Positions 1 to 12,200 of a stretch of 64,000 nucleotides of DNA are shown piece by piece. The stretch is from Valencia hispanica. Taxonomy: Eukaryota; Chordata; Actinopteri; Cyprinodontiformes; Valenciidae. Below the pieces are notes generated by a model. The model was not told the origin of the DNA, ran no database searches, and saw nothing but the letters and a program-made list of their open reading frames with translations. How positions within the stretch are numbered: position 1 is the first letter of the stretch; each line of letters begins with the position of its first letter. A program made the position numbers and the translations under genes. Location: assembly GCA_963556495.2 (NCBI GenBank), contig OY747716.1:51452318-51516317 (forward strand), read 5' to 3'.

Positions 1-1803
1 ACCCACAACCAGTGCCATCCCCAATCAACAACAATGTAGAGAAAATGTCTGAATTCCACGAATTAAACCAGAACAGCCTTGAAAAAATCATTATCCAATT
101 AAGCTCCTCCTCCTGCTGTCTTGATATCCTACCCACAGCTTTTCTAAAGAAGGTTCTTCCTGTTATTGGTTCTGATCTTGTTCAAATAGTGAACTCATCC
201 CTGCTATCAGGTGTCTTCCCTCAGGCTTTAAAAACAGCAGTTATTAAACCACTGCTAAAGAAGAAAAATCTGGACAACACGTTAATGCAGAACTACAGGC
301 CAATCTCTAATCTCCCATTCATCAGTAAGATTATTGAAAAAGCTGTGTTTCAGCAGTTAAATGGCTTCATAACAATGACAAACCGTTTTGATGCTTTTCA
401 GTCTGGTTTCCGCCCTCACCACAGCACCGAGACTGTCCTCGTCAAAGTATTCAATGACATCCGCATAAATACAGACTGTGGAAGAACCACAGTGCTGGTT
501 CTGTTGGACCTCAGTGCAGCATGTGACACTGTTGATCATTATATTTTATTGGAACGACTGGAGAGCTGGGTCGGACTCTCTGGTACAGTACTTGGCTGGT
601 TCGAGTCTTACCTAAAGAACAGGGACTTCTATGTTTCAATAGGAAACTTTTCATCAGAACGAACAGAAATCACATGTGGGGTGCCCCAGGGCTCCATCCT
701 GGGGCCCCTCTTATTTAATATCTACATGCTCCCACTAGGCAAGATTATAGCGACCAATAACATTAGCTACCATAATTACGCAGATGACACTCAGCTCTAC
801 ATTACAATGTCACCAGGTGACTCTGAACCCATTCAAACCCTAAATCAATGCATTGACCAAATAAATGGATGGATGTGCCATAACTTTCTCCAGCTGAATA
901 GAAACAAAACTGAAGAGATTATTTTTGGACCCAAGGAGGAACGATCAAGATTCAGCACACAGCTTCAGTTATTCCAGCTAGAAACTACAGATCAGGTTCG
1001 TAACCTAGGTGTAGTAATGGACTCAGACCTGAACCTCCAGGGTCACATAAAGGCAATAACAAGGTCAGCGTTCTATCACCTGAAGAACATCTCTAGGATT
1101 AAAGGACTGATTTTGCAACACGACCTAGAAAAACTCATCCATGCGTTTATCTTTAGTCTGATTGATTACTGCAACAGCATCTTCACAGGTCTGCCTAAAA
1201 AGTCAATCAGACAGCTGCAGCTGATCCAGAACGCTGCCGCTCGCGTCCTCACTAGAACCAGGAAAGTAGAGCACATCACCCCAGTTCTAAAGTCCTTACA
1301 CTGGCTCCCTGTAGCTCAGAGAATAGACTTTAAAATACTTTTACTAGTTTATAAATCATTACATGGTTTAGCACCAAAATATGTTGAAGACCTGTTGTCA
1401 TGGTACCAACCACCAAGACCACTCAGGTCCTCCAACTCTAGCCTACTAAACATCCCTAGACTCAGAACTAAACATGGAGAAGCAGCTTTCACTTTTTATG
1501 CTCCCCTTATCTGGAACAGACTTCCTGACGAGTGTAGAGCTGCTGAAACTCTGAACTGCTTTAAATCGAGACTAAAAACCCATATGTTTAGAATTGCCTT
1601 TGAGTAAATGCTTGATGTCATATGTATGAAATGTGTTCATGCTCTCTTGCTTTTTTTTATTTTTCTCTTGCTTTATTGTGTATCATGTGTAATGTGTGTT
1701 TCTTTTATGTGTTTCTTTTAAATCACCAAATCATGTAAAGCACCTTGAATTACCCTGCTGTTGAAAGTGTGCTATACAAATAAAATTGCCTTGCCTTGCC
1801 TTG
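1..1803 (+). mobile_element. L2/CR1-clade LINE (family A), 5' end outside the window
   Basis: This is a non-LTR retrotransposon with a reverse transcriptase frame (12-1607), a short 3' UTR and a 3' terminus of tandem TTGCC units after AAATAAAA (about 1778-1803). Short tandem 3' repeats without a poly(A) tail are typical of L2-type elements. A 3' fragment of the same family lies in reverse at 13601-14203. The following Tc1 remnant starts exactly where the LINE tail ends. Confidence 0.85.
12..1607 (+). CDS. LINE ORF2 reverse transcriptase, open at the window edge
   Basis: The frame encodes the reverse transcriptase half of an L2/CR1-like ORF2 (531 residues visible). The first base triplet used as a start is GTG and the frame stays open to the window edge, so the true start lies outside. 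Visible motifs in order: [46 protein letters not shown] (finger/palm), [16 protein letters not shown], and the catalytic YADDTQLY near residue 256. The C-terminal [10 protein letters not shown] and [17 protein letters not shown] blocks are typical of the clade. The apurinic endonuclease domain is not present in the window. The frame has no internal stop; Cys in place of the usual Phe in DLSAAFD is a possible sign of decay. Confidence 0.85.
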   Translation: MPSPINNNVEKMSEFHELNQNSLEKIIIQLSSSSCCLDILPTAFLKKVLPVIGSDLVQIVNSSLLSGVFPQALKTAVIKPLLKKKNLDNTLMQNYRPISNLPFISKIIEKAVFQQLNGFITMTNRFDAFQSGFRPHHSTETVLVKVFNDIRINTDCGRTTVLVLLDLSAACDTVDHYILLERLESWVGLSGTVLGWFESYLKNRDFYVSIGNFSSERTEITCGVPQGSILGPLLFNIYMLPLGKIIATNNISYHNYADDTQLYITMSPGDSEPIQTLNQCIDQINGWMCHNFLQLNRNKTEEIIFGPKEERSRFSTQLQLFQLETTDQVRNLGVVMDSDLNLQGHIKAITRSAFYHLKNISRIKGLILQHDLEKLIHAFIFSLIDYCNSIFTGLPKKSIRQLQLIQNAAARVLTRTRKVEHITPVLKSLHWLPVAQRIDFKILLLVYKSLHGLAPKYVEDLLSWYQPPRPLRSSNSSLLNIPRLRTKHGEAAFTFYAPLIWNRLPDECRAAETLNCFKSRLKTHMFRIAFE

Positions 1804-2562
1804 GGGAGAAGGAAATGCCAAAATGCCTGAAGTCCAGTGTCAAGTACCCACAGTCAGTGATGGTCTGGGGTGCCATGTCAGCTGCTGGTGTTGGTCCACT
1901 GTGTTTTATCAAGGGCAGGGTCAATGCAGCTAGCTATCAGGAGATTTTGGAGCACTTCATGCTTCCATCTGCTGAAAAGCTTTATGGAGATGAAGACGAC
2001 CTGGCACCTGCTCACAGTGCCAAAACCACTGGTACAGGGTTTACTGACCATGGTATTACTGTGCTCAATTGGCCTGCCAACTCTCCTGACCTGAACCCCA
2101 TAGAGAATCTGTGGGATATTGTGAAGAGGAAGTTGAGAGACGCAAGACCCAACACTCTGGATGAGCTTAAGGCCGCTATCGAAGCATCCTGGGCCTCCAT
2201 AACACCTCAGCAGTGCCACAGGCTGATTGCCTCCATGCCATGAAGCAGTCATTTCTGCAAAAGGATTCCCTACCAAGTATTGAGTGCATAACTGAACATA
2301 ATTATTTGAAGGTTGACTTTTTTTGTATTAAAACCACTTTTCTTTTATTGCTCGGATGAAATATGCTAATTTTTTGAGATAGGAATTTTGGGTTTTCATG
2401 AGCTGTATGCCAAAATCATCAGTTTGAAAACAATAAAAGACCTGAAATATTTCAGTTGGTGTGCAATGAATTTAAAATATATGAAAGTCCAATTTTTATC
2501 ATTACATTATGGAAAAGAATGAACTTTATCACAATATGCTAATTTTTTTAGAAGGACCTGTA
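1804..2562 (+). mobile_element. Tc1/mariner remnant, 3' half with terminal repeat
   Basis: The C-terminal half of a Tc1-like transposase is followed by a terminal region ending in GAAGGACCTGTAG (2551-2563), a familiar fish mariner end. In frame from about 1805 to 2243 I read VMVWGAMSAAGVGPL, then DLAPAHSAKTT, then WPANSPDLNPIENLWD. The sequence just before DLAPAHS is shortened (YGDEDDLAPAHS), so residues that normally precede the second catalytic Asp are lost. The 5' half of the element is absent and the copy is dead. Confidence 0.85.
1805..2243 (+). pseudogene. Tc1-like transposase, C-terminal fragment
   Basis: This is about 146 residues of a DDE transposase, beginning in mid-protein next to a LINE 3' end. 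The third catalytic residue region (SPDLNPIENLWD) and the tail KLRDARPNTLDELKAAIE are well preserved. The N-terminal helix-turn-helix domains and the first catalytic Asp are missing. Confidence 0.8.
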
Positions 2563-2565
2563 GAC

Positions 2566-3890
2566 TAATGTGTCCTTGAATGAAGGGAGGCTCAAAATCA
2601 AAAGTACCAGTCAGTATCTGGTGTGGCCACCAGCTGCTTGAAGTACTGCAGTGCATCTCCTCCTCATGGACTGGACCAGATTGGTCAGTTCTTGCTGTGA
2701 GATGTTACCCCACTCTTCCACCAAGGCACTTGCAAGTTCCTGGACATTTCTGGGGGGAATGGCCCTAGCCCTCACCCTGCGATCCAACAGGTCCCAGATG
2801 TGCTCAATGGGATTGAGATCCGGGCTCTTCGCTGGCCATGGCAGAACACTGACATTTTTGTCCTGCAGAAACTCACGCACAGAACGAGCAGTATGGCTGG
2901 TGGCATTGTCCTGCTGGAGGATCATGTCCGGATGAGCATGCATAAAGGGTACCACATGAGGTAGGAGGATGTCTTCCCTGTACCGCAAGGCATTGAGATT
3001 GCCTGCAATGGCAACAAGCTCAGTCCGATGGTGATGTGATATACCGCCCCAGACCATGACGGACCCCCCACCTCCAAATCGATCCCGCTCCAGGGTACAG
3101 GCCTCGGTGTAACGCTCATTCCTTCCACGATAAACACGAATCCGTCCATCACCCCTGGTGAGACAAAACCGTGACTCATCAGTGAAGAGCACTTTTTGCC
3201 ACTCCTGTCTGGTCCAGCGAAGGTGGGTTTGTGCCCAAAGGCGGCGTTGTTGCTGGTGATGTCTGGTAAGGACCTGCCTTACAACAGGCCTACAAGCCCT
3301 CAGTCCAGCCTCTCTCAACCTATTGCGGACAGTCTGAGCACTGATGGAGGGACTGTGTGTTCCTGGTGTGACTCGGGCAGTTGTTGTGGCCATCCTGTAC
3401 CTGTCACGCAGGTGTGATATTCGGATGTACCGATCCTGTGCAGGTGTTGTTACACGTGGTCTTCCACTGCGAGGATGATCAGCTGTCCTTCCTGTCTCCC
3501 TGTAGCGCTGTCTTAGGCGTCTCACAGTGCGGACATTAGCCACATCAGCAGTCCCCATGCCTCCCCGCAGCATGCCTAATGCACGTTCAAGCAGATGAGC
3601 AGGGACCCTGGGCATCTTTCTTTGGCTGTTTTTCACAGTCGGTAGACAAGTCTCTTTAGTGTCCTGCGTTTTTAGAACTGTGACCTTAAATGCCTACTTT
3701 CTGTAAGCTGTTAGGGTCTTAACGACCATTCCACAGGTGCATGTTAATTAATTGATTATGGTTAATTGAACATGCATGGAAAACATTGTTTAAACCCTTT
3801 ACAATGAAGATCTGTAAAGTTATTTTGATTTTTACAACATTATTGTTGAAATACACAGTCCTGAAAAAGGGACGTTTCTTTTTTAAAGGT
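2566..3890 (-). mobile_element. Near-complete Tc1-like transposon
   Basis: The element is oriented on the minus strand with a 341-residue transposase frame and both flanking non-coding ends. The outer end at about 3850-3890 (AGTCCTGAAAAAGGGACG on plus) is a known fish Tc1 terminus. The left end at about 2570-2600 is less certain. It sits directly beside the previous Tc1 remnant and its LINE, so three elements are stacked in 3.9 kb. Confidence 0.8.
2611..3636 (-). CDS. Tc1-like DDE transposase, uninterrupted frame
   Basis: The protein would cut and paste its own element by recognising terminal inverted repeats. The frame is 341 aa and probably starts at the second Met (MPRVPAHLLERALGML). N-terminal helix-turn-helix domains are followed by the AT-hook-like GRPRVTTPAQDR. 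The catalytic triad is visible: LFTDESRF, ILQQDNATSHTA and WPAKSPDLNPIEHIWD, spaced as DD34E expects. Compared with what I remember of intact relatives, the first helix-turn-helix lacks about five residues (ADVANVRTVRRLRQ), an in-frame deletion that probably impairs DNA binding. No stops or frameshifts were seen. Confidence 0.85.
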   Translation of the reverse strand: MKNSQRKMPRVPAHLLERALGMLRGGMGTADVANVRTVRRLRQRYRETGRTADHPRSGRPRVTTPAQDRYIRISHLRDRYRMATTTARVTPGTHSPSISAQTVRNRLREAGLRACRPVVRQVLTRHHQQQRRLWAQTHLRWTRQEWQKVLFTDESRFCLTRGDGRIRVYRGRNERYTEACTLERDRFGGGGSVMVWGGISHHHRTELVAIAGNLNALRYREDILLPHVVPFMHAHPDMILQQDNATSHTARSVREFLQDKNVSVLPWPAKSPDLNPIEHIWDLLDRRVRARAIPPRNVQELASALVEEWGNISQQELTNLVQSMRRRCTAVLQAAGGHTRY

Positions 3891-5914
3891 CAAAACAAAA
3901 CACATACTACTTTACCCTGATCTCATTTATACTGCATATACATTACATACTGTAAGTATGGGTTGGCATTATAAGTGCTTCTGCTTTGTTATATTATTAA
4001 TGTTTTCATTTTATTAGCTGTAAGCAAACAAAATTAGGTGCTTGCTATTTATCACTCTGTGGGGATTCAATCTATTTGTAACGAGTTTCACTTTTTGAAC
4101 TGAATTACTACAATAAGTCAGGTATTTGATGCTTTTCTGATTTGTTTAATGGATCAAACATTTCTCCTCTCTAGATGAGTCTGGCCATGCTGGGTGTGTC
4201 ATGGAGCAAAATAACAGCACTCATTAATAATAAGAAAATCAAATACTTTAAAACATTAGGAATAAAAAGCCAGTCAGAATTTAAACTTGTATTAACTTGT
4301 TCCAACAGCTAATGACAAACAGAGACAAGCTTAATATTTACCAGCAGCAGGACGTCAGGGTTTGGCTCATTTGTGTCAAGAAAAGCAAACTTTCTTGGAC
4401 CTCAATAAAAATTCAACAAGACAACACAGTCAACAGTGAGTATTTCAAGTCAGAAGAGAGAAGGTTCTCCTGGTGCTACAGTTTGGACTGAAATGGTTCC
4501 GTGAAGTTTTGCCGAAAACCCGGACCGCGGAACCAGAGATTCACTGTGCCACACTTCAAGGTTTACACGGCAGAAACACAGTTTACAGAAGCTTTCTCAC
4601 TTTGAACGAATTTAAATGTATATTTTACAGACACAACATGACAAAAATATTAACGATAATAATATTAGTACAAGAAACAAAATGTAATTATTAACAAGAG
4701 GCTGACCTATTCTCTGTGGAAGTTGTATTTTTTGTTGTAGACCCCTCACAGTACCTGCAGGGGGAGCTGTTAGTGGTTCTGGTGCCTTCCATTTGTACCA
4801 TTAAATCGGAATTTCCAAATTCAAAGTCCAAATATGTTAACTAGAATTTTGTTTTGGGTCATAGTTTTGACTCCGGACAGCAGGTGGGCTGGTGGTTTTC
4901 ATCTGGAAAACTGCTGCGTTGGAAGCGACGTCGCTCTATGACTGGAGTTCCAACTTCTGCGGTAAATGAAACGTAGCATGAACGCAACGCAGTAAACACT
5001 GCCCCCTGCAGGCCGTCTCAACATACGTGGTCAAAAGAGCCGTACATTTTTTAATGCTTTTTTTTCTTCTTAAATAATTAAAACAAGTTTAGATGATTTC
5101 AGACTGGATTTCCCAGACTCTCTTCACTCAAACACCGACAGTTATCGAAAAACATAAATTTTCTGCAGCGTTTGAACCTCCTGTCTACATGCAAACTAAG
5201 ATTTCAATGATAATGACAATAATACAGACGTTGTCAATTGCAGTTGCACTATTTGATCACCACCTGCTGGTGAAGCATTTGTACTACACAGTTTTGACAG
5301 GAATCCCACAGATCGTGTAGATGCAAATAGAAGGAAAAGGTGAATTAATAAGATCCGGAGCAGAGGCTCTGGGTCTGAGACTCCTCATTTCAACCTCATT
5401 TTTTTTCTTTCTTTAGCTGAAAGCTTCAAGGTTGCAAACATTCTTTGACCGACGGTAAAAACAGTCAAACATTTTCAGTTCATTGATGCGGCACTGGAAA
5501 CAGAAGCACCCCGAGGGACGAGGATGAAAACATCAGTAGTGCAGAAATCGTTTTGTTGATGTCTCTGAGGTCTGGATCGTCCTGCAGCGTCCGAACGCAC
5601 CAGGACAGCTGAACGAGAAAATCTGAATTAGCTTAAGCTCTTTAAAGTCTAACCTGGGTGGTTTTTGGCTCCATTGAATGAGTTCATCCAGTCGGTTATA
5701 AGCTGAGGAAATTGTCCATGAGATCGAGACGCCGGACCTTTGACTGAAGGGACGAGAAGTTCTCTGGTCACGGTTCTGTTCCAGTTTCTCTGAGCTTCTC
5801 AGAGGAACTCTGAGTTTAAAACGTCCGAGTTAAATCCAGTCCGATTTGAAGCAGACAACAGTTTGTCCGCGTAGTAAACGGGCTTTACTCCGACAGTCCG
5901 AACAATGCTGCCCC
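3891..5914. other. 3' flank of egfr, probably including its 3' UTR
   Basis: I see no exon, RNA gene or recognised repeat here. The stretch next to the stop codon (about 5300-5914) is the likely 3' UTR of the receptor. A minus-strand ATTAAA occurs near 5050, but I cannot tell whether it is the used polyadenylation signal. Short reading frames here look like chance. Confidence 0.4.
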
Positions 5915-6243
5915 CTAGCGGACAGGAGTGTACAATACACCTCCAAGTCCCAGGTACTCCAGGTTCTCTGCCGCAGGGAGGAACTGACCATTTCCAGTTA
6001 AAGATCCAGACTGCAATGGGAAGGCGGCCTGGTAGTCGGGGTTGTCCAAGCTGTCACTGGACACCAGCGGGAGCGAGTTTTGGGTAGTGTTGAGGTACTC
6101 CGGTCCGGAGAAGTTTGTCTCCGCCAGCTGGGAGGACAGTGATGCCGGGTCCCAACCCTCGTTCAGGTCCTCGTAGTTGGGATTGCAGATGTCCGACAGC
6201 CTGCTGCTCCGCCTGGTTTCACTTACAGACTGGTTCATGTATT
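5915..6243 (-). CDS. egfr: egfr exon 27 (last; human exon 28 equivalent)
   Basis: Residues 1058-1166 plus stop. The acceptor is TTCCAG|AATACATG; the first two bases complete Glu1058. It carries tail docking sites: EYMNQS at Tyr1059 (Grb2 type, like human Tyr1068), NPNY at 1081, GPEYLNTT at 1107 (like human Tyr1148), NPDY at 1128, and NLEYLGL at 1154 (like human Tyr1173, Shc). It ends in YTPVR. Confidence 0.95.
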
Positions 6244-9200
6244 CTGGAAGACAAACACCAGGAAGATTAACCGTCAGTCCATCTCTGCTCTTTATGTCCA
6301 TCTCGGTATTTAGGGTGAAATTTGGAGATGCCCTTTAAGAGAAGACTAAAACCTGTCCAGATATCTGGTTTATCTTTCATGTTTTCATGTCTTTAGAAAC
6401 CAGAAAAATCTAAAAATCCTGGTTATAAACGGATAGTTTTGTTAAAATGTGTTACAGTTTTGTTCTGGTTTTGTGTTTGGAAAGGAGCAAAGTTAGTGGA
6501 CAGGAGCATCTCCCACTGGGAGGACATCTTAGTACCAACCACCGCTCCCTGTATGGGCTCAATATGATGTTCAGTCCATCATCCTTTGAGCAGACATGAA
6601 ACAGGTTCTGGTTGGTTCTAACGCAGTTTCTGGGTTGATGTCAGACATCTATGATGACATCACAGGGACTCCCTCCCTAATTGGACTGCTGGGTACATTT
6701 TAACTCAAGTCTATAACTTTCATCGATTCATTTCTGGCCTGAAAGGATCATTGATCAGAACCACCCACCATGACCGCTGAGTTCTTTATCCAGGGCGCTC
6801 TGCGTTGGATCGGTGATGTAGCGCAGAGCAATGCTGTTCTCCCTGACTGGATACCCGTTCTAGAACAGAACACACACTAATCAGATGGGTCAAATGTCAC
6901 GTTGGATAAAACATTTTAGTGTTCCACTTTAGGCCCTGTTCTGCCTCCTTGTGGTCGGTGGCAACAAATCAACGGAGCTGAAATGCCACCAACATCAACT
7001 TAACCGGGTTCTAACTTTCAAATTGGAGAAGGAAGGAAGGAAGGAAGGAAGGAAGGAAGGAAGGAAGGAAGGAAGGAAGGAAGGAAGGAAGGAAGGAAGG
7101 AAGGAAGGAAGGAAGGAAGGAAGGAAGGAAGGAAGGAAGGAAGGAAGGAAGGAAGGAAGGAAGGAAGGAAGGAAGGAAGGAAGGAAACAGGTAAGGACCA
7201 AGTGGAGGAAGGAAGGACATGAGGAAGTATACTAGGAAGTTTAAAGGAAGGACAAAAAGAAGGAATAACATGATACAAGGGCCAGATGAAATAAAGGCTG
7301 CATATAACATAATTTTCCAATCTGTTTTTTTCCTTTAATAACGCTGAAGTCAAATTCCAGCTTTTTCCAGACTACTTAGGAATTAAACGATATATAAATT
7401 CTGTGGCAACAGATTCATTACCACATCTTACAGCACTATACAGGTCAGTTTATTAAGCCACTAACTGACAGAAGATCCGATAAAAAGCTTGTTTCTGAGC
7501 GGCAGCCATATTGGATTCTGAGGCCAGAGCGGGTGTAGAACCTCCAGGTCAGAATTGCAACTTCAGGGCGTATTTCATTCGTCGTTGTTTTTTCAGACAG
7601 GAATGAAATGCACCATTAATGATGTAAACGTTAAGGCCCTGAAAGTCCTCCAGGACTGCTGTCCTAAGCTTCTAGGTGTCTTCCTGCTTCAACACACCGC
7701 CCGTTAGATTCAGTGAGTTTTTACCGCCTGTCTGTGGGGCTCGCTGTCTTGCCGGTTCAGACGTCTGTACGGCAGCAGGTATTCCTCCGCGTCGACCACG
7801 TCTTCGTCCGAGCTCAGCAGGCGGGAGTAAAGCCTCCTGTCAGACGGACTCGGCAGGTCGCCCTGAGAAACACGGCAGAGTACAGTCTCCCAAAGCGGAC
7901 TCATTTTAAAGGATCTAGATCCAGAAGGGATCAACATTTTATGGCAGGAGCAGCTGCAGCCGATGCTGTACCTGTATGACCAGGTATCTGGACGGGTCCC
8001 GGGCCATCTGGGAGAACTCCCCCACCAGCTCTCTGAACCTAGGGCGGCTGGACGGGTCGATCATCCAGCCTGCAGGGAAACCGGCGTCACACGCCACCGT
8101 AAGAGGATGAGGAGGAAAGCAATCTCTACAGAATCATGATTCAGCAGGTATGTTAAAATAACACTGGGGACTCTGTGGGCAATCCGGTCTAGCGCCACCT
8201 GCAGGGTTTGCTCTTACATTTCACCATGATCATGTAGACGTCAATGGTGCAGATGGGGGGCTGAGGCAGCCGCTCTCCTCTCTCCAGCACCGAGGCGATC
8301 TCATTGGCCGGGATGCCGTCGTACGGTTTGGAGCCGAAGGTCATCAGCTCCCAAACCGTCACACCTGCACACCAACCACAGTTAGCAGGGACTTTACGTA
8401 CGTTAGCCTAGCAATGAGACGACATCAAAAGAATCAGGTATCAGGTATAAATTCGTACTTCCTTTTTTCCACCGGGAACAACAAGCCAAGCTTAAAATAT
8501 TGTCTCCCTGACCTGTCTGCTGGGTCCCTTGGTCTCCATGATGCTGGTTGTTAAATTACACACAGGTAGATTAATTACGGGACTTTTAAAGGTAACACGT
8601 TGCAGTGGATTTTATTTAGGCATGTCAGAATAAAGGGGGCTGAGTATTCTCTTGAACTGCGCCGCTCATTGTGGCATCATGTAGGTGCAGCTCTGCTACT
8701 GATTAGTTCTTTTAGTAGACTTTTTCTTCTCGGACAGATGTTATGATACATCGCCATGGCGACAACTGGGAGCAGCTGATTAGCATCTCAAAAGCTCAGA
8801 ATCCCAGAGGAATTGAAAAGGAGGCTTCATGGATGCAGAGCAGGACCAAAGAAAAGAGAGAGAAGGAGGAAGTTCAAACCATCTCTTCCACCCATCATAA
8901 CGGCTCATAAAGGATCACATCCCCTACTCCAGCATCTCTCATCATACGGCCAGACAGATTTAAAGAGGAGCGGCACAAACAAATGAGGTGGATTAGCAGT
9001 GTTTGCCAAGAGCTGATGGTGTCATCCAGGACATGTTACTGTACTGAGTTACGCTAACATTTAACTTTGGGATAAATACTTTGGTTTTTATTAAATTGAA
9101 TAAATTCAGGCCACCGCCTTTCAATACAAAGTGGTTTTAATTATATTTTTGACAAAACTAATATTAAGTCTTGGGTTTTCAGCTAAAAGATATCACTTAT

Positions 9201-12200
9201 TCCAGTTGAGAACTAGAAAACTAGTAGTACTTGCTAATAGTGATGTTCAGCAGTAATTTAGCCCAGAATATTTTAATTCTGTTTTTCGTATCAAGTGTTG
9301 AACATGTTGAACAACAATTTTTAATAAAGTGTAATAGTTCTTTATTTGGTCCTGAATAGACATCTATACTTATGCCGCCCTTCTTATAGAAAGATGTCCT
9401 GGGAAGAGAGCCATTTTCCACCAATTCAAACATCACCACAGGTCGAGTGGTATCAGACTTTTCAACAAGCAACCCGGAGGAAGAGAGAGGAAGAGGATGG
9501 TGGTATGGGGAGGATTTTCTCACCGTAGCTCCACACGTCGCTCTGATGGGTGTAGGTCCACTGGAGGATGGACTCCAGAGCCATCCACTTAATGGGAACC
9601 TGCAGACAGAAGCACAGAGGTAGCTATCAGAGGACCGGATGAGTTCATTCGGCTCCTCTGACATGTTTTCAATCATGCTGAACAACAAACAGAAAACCAC
9701 AGAAACAGAAAGTAGTATTCAGGAGTCGTTGACCTCTCACCTTTCCTCCGTCGGCGTGGTATTCCTTCTCGTCAGCAGTCAGCAGCTTGGCCAGACCGAA
9801 GTCTGTGATCTTGACGTGGTTAGGGTTTTTCAGCAGGACGTTCCTCGCCGCCAAATCTCGATGCACCAGGTGGCGCTCTTCCAGGTAGTTCATCCCCTGT
9901 GCACCAGCAGGTTATAGTGTGTGATTTAACACAGAGACAAGAACTAAACATGAAAGAGATCAGAAGAGTTAAATAAACCCTTGAATTCCATTATTTTGTC
10001 CAGCTTATCATGTAATGCCCATTCTGGGTCGATGTTAGGAAAAGTTCCCCAGAACGATGTGATCAAGCCCACTTTCATCTAATCTCTTGACCTAGTTCAG
10101 ATTTTCCCAGCATCCCAACATTTTAAACGTGTCTGAAGAGATTAATTTATAATGAAATTATCCCGGCGCGTTCAGGTTAACGAGCCTCAGCAGGATTAAC
10201 GGCGGCAGAGCGGAGGAGATGTACCGGGCTCACCTTGGCGATCTGAACACACCAGTTCAGGAGCCACTGGCCGCAGATCCGCTCCCTGTGCTGCCGGACG
10301 TAGTCCAGCAGACAGCCGTAGGGCATCAACTGAGTCACCAGCTGCACGGCCGACGTCAGGCAGATCCCCAGCAGGCGGCAGACGTGGGGGTGGTCCACGC
10401 TCGCCATCACGTACGCCTCCTGCAGAGAAAGCCAGCAGGGACAGGAAGCAGTGAGGGTCCATCAACAGGGAGGACATGGCGGAGTAGGAGCATCTTACAG
10501 ATTTATCAGCTCATATATCTTCAGTTCATCTTTAACATAGAATCACAGAGATCAGATCATATTTGCTTCATCAATTACGAGGATTAAAGAAACTATATGC
10601 AGAGGAGTACTATGGAAGTATGAACGTTATTACAGTCAAACAAAAGAACAAATATCTGGTCAGAAGTATTAAGTTCACTTATATTTATGATTATAAAAAC
10701 ACGAAATAATGTTGTTCTATTGTTGTTCCATTTTGTTCTAAAAATATGGCATTCTAAAACAAATCTGCAAAAGTAATTTTACACTCTAAATTTAGAGTTT
10801 TAATCATGATTAAATACTTAAATTATAAATCATATTTAAAACAAACCACTTGGGAACTTTGCTAAGCAGAAAAATATTTTGGAATTATAATTGTCATACT
10901 TTAACTGTATTAATTTAAAGTACATTTCTTTTGGCTTTATGAAATCACAACATAATATTAGTTCTACATCTACATTTTACATCTGATTTATAAAAGAATA
11001 TTGAAACCAAGATGGCAGAAGGTTCTTTCTTTTATTAAGAACTTGACATGTTGCTGTAAATATTTCTGCTTTTTGGTGCTTTGATGTTTGCATTTATAGT
11101 TTAAAATCTACTATGAAATGCGTGCCGTGTACCTCGAAGTGTCTGCACTTGGTAACATGTTTCTGATCGTTTCAGACTTTTACCTCTGAACTGGAAAATC
11201 TTAATAATCCTGAAAACATTTCTATAAAAAATTGCCAAATCCCAGTTCACCCACTAGTTGACGGCTACATTCGTCTTCTTTTTTGTGATAAAAACAGAAT
11301 GAATCACTCATTAATGGTACAAAAACACCTTTAATGTCCAGTTTAATGTAATTCTGTTGTAAAGTGGCTTAGGATCCTTTGCCATCGATCATCCTGAAAA
11401 CATACATTTATAAAAAACATAAATGTCTGTTGCAGAGTCGTCAACTGTGAGAATACCACATATATTGGCATATTGTCAAATATCGTACAAGGAATCAGTT
11501 ACTCGTGGTGATCTGCCGGAAAGAAATGTCCTGTTTTAATGTATGATATATGAACCCCATTGGTTTGAGACTTTAGCTGAAGAGGGAGGAGTTTCCATCA
11601 GGATACCAACAGGAAACTGGATTCTGTCCTGTTGAATATCCAGTATTTCTCAAACATGTTTAAGGAATCCCCAACAGAATGTAAATCCACCAATGGTTCT
11701 CTGCTTCTTTAATGAATCATATCTGCCTCTGGCACATCACCAGTAAGCTCAGGTAGGATCTGGTTTGTGAATAGACATGAGAAAATCTGAGGAGAAACAG
11801 CAACAGCGATCCTGACGAATACTGGTTCTGTCCATAGGGAATACATAGGGAATATGGCCGACACAGTGCCATAACCATGCTCTCTTTCCCCAACAAAGTA
11901 TCCAACACAGGTAAAAACTTGAATATAAGAGACAAGATGTTTTAACATGAAGGTTGGAGCCCAGCCAAGGCTCCTGAGCAAAGCTAATCAGAAAAAAGCA
12001 AAGGAAAACCTTACATCCAGAACTTCTTGGTTGGCCTTCGGTGAGGTAGCCTCTCTGAGCACTTTGATGGCAACAGGGATTCGGACATTTTCACCATCAG
12101 GGATCCATAAGCCCTAAACAGAAAGGCATCAAGTTGGTTATTTTCTTCCTAGAAATACTCTGGAGGAGAGAGGTGAAGTTTAAAGCTAGTCATCCAGATG

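Noticed and set aside
6995..7353. Repetitive Pro-Ser-Phe-Leu and Lys-Glu-Gly-Arg frames
   Set aside because: Pure product of the (GGAA)n microsatellite.
11709..11981. 90-aa minus-strand frame in intron 19 with hydrophobic stretches
   Set aside because: No receptor homology, no splice sites that keep the egfr frame, no known domain.
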